From positions 163,501 through 227,500 of the forward strand of contig JAODUO010000639.1 in the NCBI GenBank assembly GCA_025642075.2: 64,000 nucleotides of DNA, in the 5' to 3' direction. The notes beneath the pieces were generated by a model. It saw only the letters and a list, made by a program, of their open reading frames with translations. It did no database searches and was not told where the DNA came from. The DNA is from Ridgeia piscesae (Eukaryota; Annelida; Polychaeta; Sabellida; Siboglinidae). This document shows positions 52,966 through 64,000 of the stretch, one piece after another (position 1 is the first letter of the stretch; every line of letters begins with the position of its first letter). Made by a program: the position numbers and the translations under genes.

Positions 52966-54477
52966 TTTCGACTGACCTCCGCGATATTCAGCCGACCTAT
53001 ACAGACGCGTCTGTGACCATTTGCTGCTCAGTTATACCCGCCGAATTCATTCATCACAGAATCAGAAACAGCAAATTCTGGTCTGTACTGGCCTGATAAG
53101 ACAACCAACCATTAATATTTCCCAATGATGTGTATTACATATGTATCAACATGGAGTAACAGACCCCCTACTCTTATATAGTTGGTCACGTAGTTCATAT
53201 ATCTACAGCGCCCTACATAATTCAGAAATTGTTTATATTTAATATTATGGACACTTGTAGCGGGGTGGTCTTTATTATAATTGTCGAACATTATTCAGGA
53301 TTGTTCTATTTAATTCTAAATATCGACCGCGACGAGGGCATCAACGATCAGCAACGCTAATCAACTTCACCAGGAATTTTTTTTGATATGTGTTTATTTG
53401 GATTAACGAAATATTGGAATATATTTCAAATATTGAATATTGTATGATTCGAAATATTATGGTGTGACACAGATCTAAGTATTCCAGAGACTGCTGATGA
53501 TTCGCATCCATACAGCACGCAGGCGCAGAATTGCAGAATTGAGCCGAACTATTAAAATGATACCATCAACATTTTCTTTTTAACGTGTATTAAAACTTGT
53601 TGTGTGGGTCAACACTGTGCTACGCATGCAGCTAAATATACCCTCTACAGACCTTGTTTGACGAAGAGTCATTTATGCTGCTTGACAGCATTGAATTAAA
53701 ACCTGTATTCAATATATACCAGTGTATGTGCATAAATCGTTTTAAGTATTTCAGAAACACCAATAGAGTTTCTTGACAATTATGGCTATAAAAGTCCATC
53801 TAGCTGTATCAGTTTTATATCACGTTTATTACTGACGAGTACTATGATACGTGACCCTTACGTAATGTCTGTTTCGTGGTTTACATTTCACCCATTCGCC
53901 ATCAATCGTTCACCCACATAAAACAAACATCTTATCCGTTACTCGATGCAACATCTTCTACGGGTGAATGCAAAAACACGAGTAAGCTGGGCCGTCTACA
54001 TGACAGTTGTTCCGAGCGCCATCGAAATCAAAGAGGTCCGCAAATTCACCACTTTTTCTGACTTGTGCAACCACTTGTGGTTTCACTAACAGAAAGATCA
54101 CAGCTGCCCCTAGAGCCGCTGCCAAGTGCGAGCAAAGAGCTCTACTTTATCGCCAGCTAGCGGCACTCCGTAAATGTTTCCTTAGGTAATCGCTGACTTG
54201 TGGTATTTCACCTGATAACGCGTGACAAATTACTCTCGCAACCCCATCATTTAGTGGAAGGCCAACGTAGAGCAACCTACTTTCGATTGTGTGACATCGT
54301 GTTTATAAGCAAATTGTGTGAATTTCGAATACAGTAAACAAGGCAGCGTGAAGGCATTGCAGTGGATTCTCGTTACAGGCCTCCTGGTAGATAAACTGTT
54401 AAATCATCATTCAGTCTTGCACTGTGCTACATACGCACGGATATAAGGGAACATTAGGCTGAAGGAACACTCTGCAA

Positions 54478-54480
<3 letters not shown>
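52966..54480. other. Unique AT-rich intergenic DNA
   Basis: No supported gene or repeat. Short ORFs of about 60 codons at 53876 and 54007 lack support. Confidence 0.5.
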
Positions 54481-54482
<2 letters not shown>

Positions 54483-54569
<87 letters not shown>

Positions 54570-54771
54570 AAAAAAAATCACACACGTGTGTGTATGTATA
54601 AACATACAGCGCGAAGGTGAAGCAATTAATGATATGGGTGTACAACCTACCCACCCGACGATACCTCGATTTTGCGGCTTCACCCTTCACCCTAATGTGT
54701 GTTGTCTTAATGAGAGTATGCTATGTCAAAATATAGATAGATCAGAGAACTGGGGACTCAGTTTTTGCTAT

Positions 54772-54842
<71 letters not shown>
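54483..54842. repeat. Two (TA)n tracts 200 bp apart
   Basis: 54483-54563 (followed by an A run) and 54774-54842. The sequence between is unique. Confidence 0.95.
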
Positions 54843-54845
<3 letters not shown>

Positions 54846-54849
54846 ATAT

Positions 54850-56290
54850 ATATAATATATTTAAAATAATATATTTTAAATACAAATCACATTCTTTATT
54901 TTGGCGTTATATTGTTACCGAGATGGCAGTGTTGATTGTGTAGCTGTGAGGGTTTGGTTACGCGACTGGTGCATGTCTCGGGGCACAGTGACCTACCATA
55001 TATTTTTCTTAGATGTTCTGTCGGCTTGACTTTCTGAGAATCTTAATCACTGTCATACATCAGGACGTCAGTTTAAGTGGATGTTAGTTTATGACTCCAT
55101 GATCTGGTAACGTAAGTACAAATTGAAATACTGGGTCATCCTCTCTGCTGAAGGAATGTTCTGCGAAGCACTCCTTCGCTCTCTGGTTGAATTAGAGGTT
55201 TTTGGTATTACTCCACACAATTTGATGTCCGTAATGTCCCAGTACCCGGATGTGCTATCCACATCACTCTGGAGCAGCGTACAGCTGGTTGGTTTTCTAA
55301 TGTAGATAACAATGGACATAGATGCAAATTCGTATACGTATAGTGCATTATATAGCCAGATACTGGAACCACATTTCACCTCCTTCCAGACATATTAATT
55401 CCGTTGTGTTCTGTAAAACAGTCAGCCTGGTGGCAACGATTGCCTGGAGACGACTTATTCGTCTGTATCCCGCCACCTGTGCGCCCGGCCCTCACTCACG
55501 AAGCTGCATGTAAACATTACCGAATGAACTAACTTCTAACCAACAGCCAGATGATTCGAACACTTACTGTTAACATATCAAACCCGTACGACAGCACATA
55601 TTCAAATACTGAAGTAAACAAAATTATGTCAGTTTCTTAGCCACGAGAATACATAATATGTCCGTAACCTTTGGGAAAAAAACAAAAACAAATGTCAAGT
55701 ATTGATATAGTTTGTTAGATCAGTTATATATTCTATGCAGCAGTAGTAGTAGTAGCAATATCATCGTCATATTCATTTGTGTTACTACAATCGCGCGTAT
55801 ATTTGCTCTCAAAAACAGAGTCTGGAAGAGCAGAACACACGGCATATGGTGTTGTTTTGATTTTACTGTTTTTACTGCTGACGCAACAAGAAACACGGCA
55901 GGAAGACGGAAAGACCACCACCAACGGAACTCACACGCTGCTCGGTAAACCGTTCGACTGAGACTTGATCATAGAAGTATTGGACACTCTCCAAGAACAT
56001 CGCCAGACGATCAAACAGGCAATAAAGCAACACGACTTCCTGCCAATCCCTTGCTGATATCCAGGGCAGATCCACCAGAGAGCTCGACTGAAAGTGACGA
56101 AAGACTCGCATGCAGCGCGCCTAGCGGGGTTCCAGGGATGTAGGCCGACGTTATAAACGAGGTCTTGTCGGCCGTTCAGACCGCATCGGAACTAGGCTCA
56201 GAAGGATTATAGGCGCAATTATTCTTCTCCTTCTCATCTTTTCTCCTTCCCCTTCTCCTTCTCCTTCTTCTCCTTCTTCTTCATTTTCAT
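54850..56290. other. Unique intergenic DNA
   Basis: A 96-codon minus-strand ORF (55089-55379) and a 79-codon one (55872-56111) have no recognised similarity. 56220-56290 is a CTTCTC-rich run leading into the next tract. Confidence 0.45.
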
Positions 56291-56294
56291 CTTC

Positions 56295-56336
56295 TAATTA
56301 CTACTACTGCTACTACTGCTACTACTACTACTGCTG

Positions 56337-56424
<88 letters not shown>

Positions 56425-56959
56425 ACTACACTACTACTACTACTACACTACTACACACAGCTACTCTACTACTACACTACTACTACACACTACACTACAC
56501 ACTACTACACACTACACACACTACTACTCTACTACACACTACTACTACTACCACTACTACTAGCGCATCACTACACACACACACACTCTACTACTACACT
56601 ACCACACTACTACTACCACACCGTACTACTACTACTACACACTACACACTACAACTCTACACACTACTCTCTCACACACACTACCACTCACCACTACTAC
56701 ACTACACTACTACCACTCCTACATACTCTACGCTGCTACTCTGCTACTCACTACACGCTACTAGCTACTACTGACCACACTACAAATACTCTCTGCATAC
56801 TACACTACACACTACTACCTACTGCTACTACTACCTACCACACACTACCACCACTACCACCACTACCATACTACTCACACTACTACTACTACCACTACTA
56901 CACACTACGCACTGCTACTGCTGCTGCTGCTACTCTACTACTACTACTACTCTCTCTCT

Positions 56960-57027
<68 letters not shown>

Positions 57028-57037
57028 GCTGCTACTG

Positions 57038-57112
<75 letters not shown>

Positions 57113-57115
57113 TTA
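56295..57115. repeat. (CTA)n trinucleotide tract, about 820 bp, degenerate centre
   Basis: Pure CTA blocks at 56330-56425 and 56955-57113 flank a 500-bp middle of mixed CTA, CACA and CCA motifs. Poly-Val and poly-Ser ORFs across it are artefacts. Confidence 0.95.
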
Positions 57116-57497
57116 CTATAATTGAAAGAACGTGAACTAAACACAACTATATCCGTCATGTGCACTTGATGCATCGAACTCAGTCATCGGGTTTCTGTTA
57201 CTACTACAACCAGTAGCGCCTTGTTCTTTACAAGTATACATCACGGTGTCTGTTTCTATATAGAATATAATTTACCTTATTATTACTATTATTTAATATT
57301 ATTTAAATTGTTTAGAAGCAATCTGGTTTTTGTTATTAAAAATGTTAACATTCCGCAGTATGAAAACCTTTTACGTTGTTTTAATCTATGGTCTCAGTTA
57401 TAGCTTACTTGTCTTTGTGGTATATAACTCGATTCATATCACATTGTGCACACTTTGGACAACCGATTGGTTAGTGCAACGTATATAAACCCGCGCT

Positions 57498-57812
<315 letters not shown>

Positions 57813-58099
57813 ATGCTTTGAAAATGGGTGTCACAAGTGTGTTTGTAGTTTATTTCAGACTCGACTCGACACATCTCGACTGGCATGTTTGTATTTGTTA
57901 ACATATATTTACCAACAAATGTGTGTCTGGCAGACATATTATCTTTCATATAGCCCTGCATAATATTTTTCACCCCTAGTTCATTCATTAAGTCATTTAA
58001 ACGTTCAACCTCCACATAATTTCCCTACTAACTTATTTTACTCCAGTCACTGTTGAGGGAGTGAGGCAAATAATTGTGTCTTTTCTAAATAAATGTTAC

Positions 58100-58850
58100 G
58101 ATCTTGACCCATTACCCTCTTGACCATTTACCCGCTATTGGAAGCATGCATTGACTCATTACTTGGTACGATAACAAATATTATAAATGTATCACCGAGG
58201 TCAGGTATTTTTCCAGATGATTTTAAACAAACGCAGGTAAACCCACTTCTTAAGAAGAAACCTATGCCGAAGGATAACTTGAACAATTATAGACCTCCTT
58301 CTAATATCAGTTTCATTTCTAAGGTACTTTAAAACAATGAACAAAGTTGTAGCATACCAATCAGCATACAAATAACTTAATTCTATTGTAACTGCTTTCT
58401 TGAAAGTGGACAATGGTATATCTTTAAATATTGATAATGGTAAAGCTACTGCGCTAACCTTGCTTGATCTGTCAGGTGCCTTTGATACTATTAATCATGC
58501 TATTATCATCGATCGTTTGTCTTTTTGTCTTTGTGGTGTGGTGTGGTGTGGTGTGGTGTGGTGTGGTGTGGTGTGGTGTGGTGTGGTGTGGTGTGGTGTG
58601 GTGTGGTGTGGTGTGGTGTGGTGTGGTGTGGTGTGGTGTGGTGTGGTGTGGTGTGGTGTGGTGTGGTGTATTGGTGTAGCTTTAAGTTGGTTTAAGTTAG
58701 TTTAAATCTTATTTTAGCGGTAGTCACCAGAAAGTAAAGATTGGGGTTTATGTTTTGCCGCCATTTAATATTTCATGTGGAATTCCTCAAGGATCAGTTT
58801 TAGGATCATTACTTTTTACACTGGACACAACTTCATTAAGCTCAGTTATC
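58100..58850 (+). pseudogene. LINE RT remnant interrupted by a pentanucleotide array
   Basis: ITNIINVSPRSGIFPDDFK, VNPLLKKK and LNNYRPPSNISFISKVL give the RT N-terminal block; ATALTLLDLSGAFDTINHAI gives the palm Asp motif; after the array, KIGVYVLPPFNISCGIPQ and GSVLGSLLF follow. This is the LINE order (Daphne/L2/Jockey group). Frames are broken and the element is truncated at both ends. Confidence 0.8.
58532..58670. repeat. (GGTGT)n pentanucleotide array
   Basis: About 27 perfect units inside the LINE remnant, replacing the part between the AFDTINHA and PQGSVLG motifs. Confidence 0.97.
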
Positions 58851-59666
58851 GATAAACAACAAACAGCGACATGACAGGAACCGCCTACCGTTACATCACA
58901 TGGTTCCGATACTTCCGTCTTCTGTTGTATAAATGTATGTACCCTATTTCCTGCACCACAACGGCGTACAGGAAGTACTCCCGGCATGCACCTCACATGC
59001 AATGCACCGGATGCTGTTAGTGAATGATTATGTGCTGAAGTAAGGACAGGATCACAGACGATATCTCTAATTCGTTCATCTGTTACAGATTGCCAAGGTC
59101 AACTCTCAAGTGCATTAGGTTTACGTAACCGTTGGTACACTGTCAATGGCAGATTTCTGTGTAGACATACTACGTAATGGTACCTGATGTGCATCATAAG
59201 TAATCCATAAAATAAGTGTTACTACACTAGCTAAATTACTTCTTATGACGTCGATTGTCCTATATACCGAGAGAAAACTCCGTGGCTACTCGTTCAGAAT
59301 ATTGTAATAATAACATAACTTTAATCCTAATAAGACATACAAATTGACACACATATTAAATATTAATAAGTTGATATTCCAAGCAACTCATATGACTTAG
59401 CTTAACAACAATATTATTAGTGGTTTGCATATGATCAAACGTTGAAAAAATACGCTACGCGATAAAACAATAATAAGAGCAACATGTCGTATTCATGACG
59501 ACGAGTCAAACGAGCAAACATTAAAAATATCAAACAATATCGTGTTTATGCAATAAGCTTCGCCTTTTTGTGTGGTGTATCCATTTTGTTAGGTGCGGCT
59601 CCATATCCGCCATGAAAAATACTATATTATATATATATATATATATATATCAGATTATAATAATAT

Positions 59667-59741
<75 letters not shown>

Positions 59742-60468
59742 TATATTATATATAATTATCATCTACCATGTTGTACTGTAAGGTTTCGAATGACTGTTTT
59801 TTTTGTTTTTTAATTAAAGGTATTTCGATAAAACATCATTAAATGAGAAATCCCATGCACGAAACTAGCAAGTAAAATAGAACATGTATTTATGTTATAT
59901 CAGAAGTACAATATATAACAAATACACTTAGATTTATGATGCTACGATATCCGTTTTACACGGTGATTTCAGAAACAAGACGAATACTATGTATTCACCC
60001 GGGTATGAATAAATGTTTGTGTGCAACAAACTAGGAACACATATGTATAAACCGTACATTTAGTATGCAACGTAATAATTTATACTGACTTGTACACACT
60101 ATAAAAAATTCTTGTAATAGTAAACATACGATTACACACTTAAACGGTGATACAGTAAATTGTTACATAAAGCATTTCGGTGTTTTGAACATTTGACTCG
60201 AGCACGCCACTAATTACCGGAGGTTAAGGGCTTCTGAGATTGTTTACGTCCATTCCTATCAAGTCAACCTCACATGCGTCTTTAAACGCAAAGTGTGGTT
60301 TATATAAGGCGATTTGCGAACTATACATATCTTCCACACGCAAGTATAGGGAATGTATCACCACTGCCATATTATGCATTTTCAATGATTTTGATATTTC
60401 GCTTAGTACTAGCAATAAATAACAAGAATAATTAAAAACACTGCAAAACCTTTCTTCTTTTCTGTACC

Positions 60469-60470
<2 letters not shown>
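58851..60470. other. Unique AT-rich DNA with one (TA)n tract
   Basis: The (TA)n tract is at 59625-59755 and includes a CAGATTATAATAATATTATA break. No supported gene. Confidence 0.5.

Positions 60471-60471
<1 letters not shown>

Positions 60472-60536
<65 letters not shown>
60472..60536. repeat. (TA)n tract
   Basis: 32 perfect TA units. Confidence 0.95.
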
Positions 60537-60541
<5 letters not shown>

Positions 60542-62635
60542 GTGACAGAAGGATTCTTTGAAGCATATTCCCAGTCAAATCTTGCTTTTATGATTATGAA
60601 TCATCACTTGCTTGCATTTCATTCATTGATGCTAATGTTTGACCAGCATCTTAGACCAATTTTCTCAGTGCTGCCTACTTACTACTGACCCTACCCCAGG
60701 TGTGAAAAACATTGTCTTGAATCTTGAGCCAATCAAACTATGTAAGGCAATGCTTTGCCTTTTGTTCGTAAAACAACGTATGTATTTTGTTGCATTTGGA
60801 AATACTTTCAAATACAGACAAAATATAGAATACATGCACATTTGTGGTTTAAAATTCAAAAACACAACATTTATGTATTCAATTACAGATTCAAATATTT
60901 GTACGTATTTTGACCGAACCCTACACAACACAATATATTGCTAAAAATCGTGTTTGAGAATCGATGGTACACCATTCGAGGAATGGCGTCCAGGGTTGTT
61001 GCGTAAATGTAGACGTGTGTCCAGCGTGTTTGTGTCTGGGGGTTACATGTGTTCGTGGCAATTTCGTCCTGTGTTCCGTTTTATGTCGCCATGTTGACAA
61101 CCATTTGCTAGCAGGCAGTCCACGGCACCTTCCAGGAACACGGTGAGTCGTGTTCCTGGAACTACAAAGAACGTCAAGGGGTGTTGTTGGTGCGTCGCCA
61201 GTAGAGCCAACTAACTCGATATTTGCGTTACTATGTTTGTGAGCGTCTATCTGACTGGGGTGTAACTAAAGCACGTACATGAAGGGTGAAGGTCACTAGT
61301 GTGGCGTCCTACATTACTGCCAGGCACTGTGGGAATGTGTGCTGGCTGGTGACATCATACAACTTGACTTTATGTAATCGATACGGATGAATGAATCAGC
61401 AGGATTCGGTCACGGTCCAGCGATCATTTCGCAGGAAGTCAGAAGGATAAGTGCCCGACCAGATGGTCCGCACCAAAGAAGAGGCCATTTTGGAGAAGGG
61501 CGTTAAGATGTATTGTCATCATCAATTAAAAACGTCATGCTTGAAAGGGTGTATTAGTTACGGCGAATGCAAATGGCATTGTGTAATAAAAACAGCTCTG
61601 CTTCTCTCAATCTGATTACAGAATGAAGTTATTTTCCCAAACAACAGTCACCTGATAAAGGTACTGGCTCTGTCTTCGTCTACATAAACAAAATAAAATT
61701 CACGCGTTTGTTCGACACGTCGAACTACATCTCCCTTAGCACCTTGGTTATGGTTTCATAAATGACAGATCGAAGCACGAGCATGTTTGGCGTGTGTACA
61801 CACGGGAAGCGTGCGTCGCGGGTATAAATAGCCGTAACAACAGTGACCTGAGAAACGTCTTGTCAGCATCGTTCAACGGAGCGACCGATAACAACACATT
61901 GCCTCGCCGTACGGGCCCCGTGCTAACCATCGCGGACCAACGCGGAATTCCGCCAGCGCATCGCATCGCATCGAGCGTTTGGTCAAACATAAAAGTGGTT
62001 CGCAGCTATTAATGGCACTGTCGTACTAAATTTGTCAGTCTTAAGACGTCTGGCTGTGTTGTTGCCGTTCGACTGATACCACGATTAGCGTCGGATTTCA
62101 AAGCGTCCGTTCCTTTTCCCGGCCCGCCCAGGGTCACGGTTTATTCCTCCCAAGAGACACCTGTTAGCTGTCAAGGGCACAAGTAACATACACACAGGCT
62201 GAAATCTGGAACGTAAACCATTTAGCATGTTCCTAGGCTTTCTAAATATCACATGCAGTCAATCGAGTGTTCAACACACAAAATATGTTACTTTCACATA
62301 AAGACAAATTACGTAGAACGTCCCCAAATGATCGAAGTTCAATGGAACAAACGGAGAAATACACCTTTTACGGACACTCGATTTATATTTGCAGTCGGAA
62401 CCATTAACCATTGGCGAGTTTTTAAACAAGTACACGTGTGGTATGCTTTTTCCGATATCAAAACATTAACAAAAACATGCACGCTCGCACGCACGCACAG
62501 TACAGCTTGATTACACAGTATAGCTAAATCCATTGTCTTTACTACCTAAGTGGGGTCAGCAGGTCAGAAAGGCAACACTGACTAAGCGTGGTTAATGTCA
62601 AACGTTAAACCAAACTTATCAGAATTTCCATTTGG
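60537..62635. other. Unique intergenic DNA
   Basis: The 101-codon ORF at 60639 and its antisense partner are not supported. 61,000-62,160 is less AT-rich. No gene recognised. Confidence 0.45.
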
Positions 62636-62770
62636 ACTCGATGTAGTGGTGATCAGTGATGACAGCATGTCTGTACAGAGATTACAGAGAACTGTCAAGA
62701 CCGAAGCAGAAACACTTGGATTAATGAAGAGTGGAAGTAAATAAGGCCAAGGTCATATCAACCAACAGAC
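62636..62770 (+). pseudogene. Short LINE RT fragment
   Basis: FGLDVVVISDDSMSVQRLQ and TVKTEAETLGL, then in another frame VNKAKVISTNRQ. This matches the stretch just after the [FY]ADD box in RTE-like reverse transcriptases (DDLALLSD..., EAExLGLxVNxxKTK). The ADD itself is altered to SDD. Confidence 0.55.
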
Positions 62771-63074
62771 AATTTCATATATATATTTTTCACTCTACTT
62801 CTCTGGCCCGTAACCTATAGGCGTGACTGAGCTTAATTGGCCAGTCACAGTCTCCGTAAGCACAGAGCTGAGACACGTGTACGTATATGAGGATAGCAGG
62901 TGACGTCCATTGATGAGCAAGCAACGCATAGGCTGGTCTTTGTTAGTATCTACTGGGACATCGTCAACATTACGTGGACACTATGCTTCGTTGATTTACA
63001 TTTTTAACCATTATTTAAAGCTCCGTCCAATGTGACATTGCATAACGTAATTGTAAAATTGACCAACATATTTG

Positions 63075-63076
<2 letters not shown>

Positions 63077-63122
<46 letters not shown>
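63077..63122. repeat. (TA)n tract
   Basis: Perfect TA, followed by AAAACAAAATAATAATAAAAAG. Confidence 0.95.
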
Positions 63123-63128
<6 letters not shown>

Positions 63129-63790
63129 AAATAATAATAAAAAGAAGAAGGAACTATGTACGAACACTGCCTAATCTATGGATTTACCTTGATTGGTTTT
63201 ATAAATGGATATGCTGTTGAATACCCCTTGATTTGTAAGACCGAAACCCACCCAAACAACCCGAGTACGACGTCGGGAATCTCGCAATTGGCTAAAATAA
63301 AGTACGTGCTGGCACCAAGTAGAAACCTAGTAACGCCCCATTCGAAAATATGTAGTCCCACCAAAACGTTCCGCCTTCAGAGACTATATAAACATTGTGT
63401 AAACTATACAACGTGTGCGATGGGAATTAAGAGTGACACAGCTGGGGTAACTAATTTGAACAAATGTACCCCAGGGCAAGGATGCATACATAACGTCTAC
63501 TAATGGCCACCGGCCATACCACCTACGCTCATGTAGAATGGCCTATTCAGGGTACTTGGAAGAGAAAGAATCCAAAACGTAATTCATGCAGAAATTGTTG
63601 CTTTCGCATGCCTATTTGTTGTTTTATTTTTTTTAAAGCCACAAAGGGCATGATTTCCTAATCGACCACAAAGCGCCTGTATTAATTTATACCTAAGGAA
63701 TCTTTATACAATTATCCATATGTTGTCTCTCTGATCGCATTCCTGTGCCAATATCCCGTAAAATTAATCGTTTACGTTTGAATTCACCAT

Positions 63791-63955
63791 GGTCCGTGTA
63801 TATACCGTCTTTTCCTTTTTCGTTTTCAAATTTCCGAACGAAAAACTAATTCCTTTTTCGTTTTTCTTACTTCACTTTTGAAAACGGAAAAGGAATTCGT
63901 TTTTCGTTCATAAATTTGAAAAAGACAAAGGAAAAGAAGGTATATACACGGACCT
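63791..63955. mobile_element. Fold-back MITE, about 165 bp
   Basis: The arms GGTCCGTGTATATACC and GGTATATACACGGACC are perfect inverted repeats. Pairing continues inward through TTTTCCTTT, TTTCAAATTT, GAACGAAAAAC and TTCCTTTT with few mismatches, so nearly the whole element forms one hairpin. Flanks are ACCAT on the left (63786-63790) and ACCAT on the right (63956-63960), a likely 5-bp target duplication. It has no coding capacity. Confidence 0.8.
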
Positions 63956-64000
63956 ACCATGTATACATGTAGTCTAATTGTTATACACTATCTGTATTGG

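Noticed and set aside
55089..55379. 96-codon minus-strand ORF
   Set aside because: It looks fairly protein-like but matches no family I recognise and lacks promoter, splice or neighbour support.
56898..57174. Poly-Val and poly-Ser ORFs
   Set aside because: Translations of the (CTA)n tract.

Overview
This window is animal nuclear DNA. Genes are split by introns with GT..AG borders, there are poly(A) signals, RT-bearing LINE fragments and a DNA transposon, and long simple-sequence arrays are dense. The recognisable genes (an SLC36-type amino acid transporter, an NDNF homologue, a Golgi-type putative glycosyltransferase, a tnp2-like transposase-derived gene) and the repeats suggest a marine invertebrate, probably a lophotrochozoan. 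That placement is inference. No operons, CRISPR arrays, rRNA genes or convincing tRNAs were seen.

Layout. (1) 0.3-9.0 kb, minus strand: an eight-exon amino acid transporter that joins into one 603-residue frame, including a 47-base first coding exon. It carries a Thr/Asn-rich extracellular insert. A (CGAA)n array lies 32 bases from one of its splice acceptors. (2) 10.4-11.9 kb, plus: an intronless gene for a type II membrane protein with an SDADIW (DxD-like) motif. (3) 14.2-37.8 kb, plus: a chain of exons with compatible phases. It starts with two alternative first exons and a transmembrane exon, passes through low-complexity and coiled-coil exons, and ends in three long GC-rich exons related to tnp2/CACTA-type transposases. 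The first catalytic Asp expected for that family appears to be replaced. Whether the 14-16 kb membrane-protein exons belong to the same gene as the 25-38 kb exons is the main open question. Its introns hold a 4.06-kb DNA transposon with long terminal inverted repeats and a broken XPG/FEN-like transposase (19.8-23.9 kb), a 2.3-kb LINE (32.0-34.35 kb), another LINE tail and an antisense PHD-finger ORF1 fragment. (4) 39.4-45.3 kb, minus: a three-exon NDNF homologue encoding a 577-residue secreted protein with two fibronectin III domains. Its first intron holds three unrelated LINE remnants. (5) 45.3-64 kb: no protein gene recognised. This part has a 1.7-kb minisatellite of 46-bp units just upstream of NDNF, a duplicated 25-bp minisatellite block, many (TA)n tracts, a 0.8-kb (CTA)n tract, a (TG)n tract, two LINE fragments (one split by a (GGTGT)n array) and a 165-bp fold-back MITE.

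The host genes show no obvious joint pathway. The transporter acts at a membrane, the type II protein probably in the Golgi, NDNF outside the cell, and the transposase-derived protein has an unknown, possibly regulatory or membrane-tethered, role. The most unusual items are the spliced, apparently catalytically altered transposase-like gene with possible transmembrane and coiled-coil exons, and the hairpin arrays with ATGGCGGC cores inside the transposon ends.
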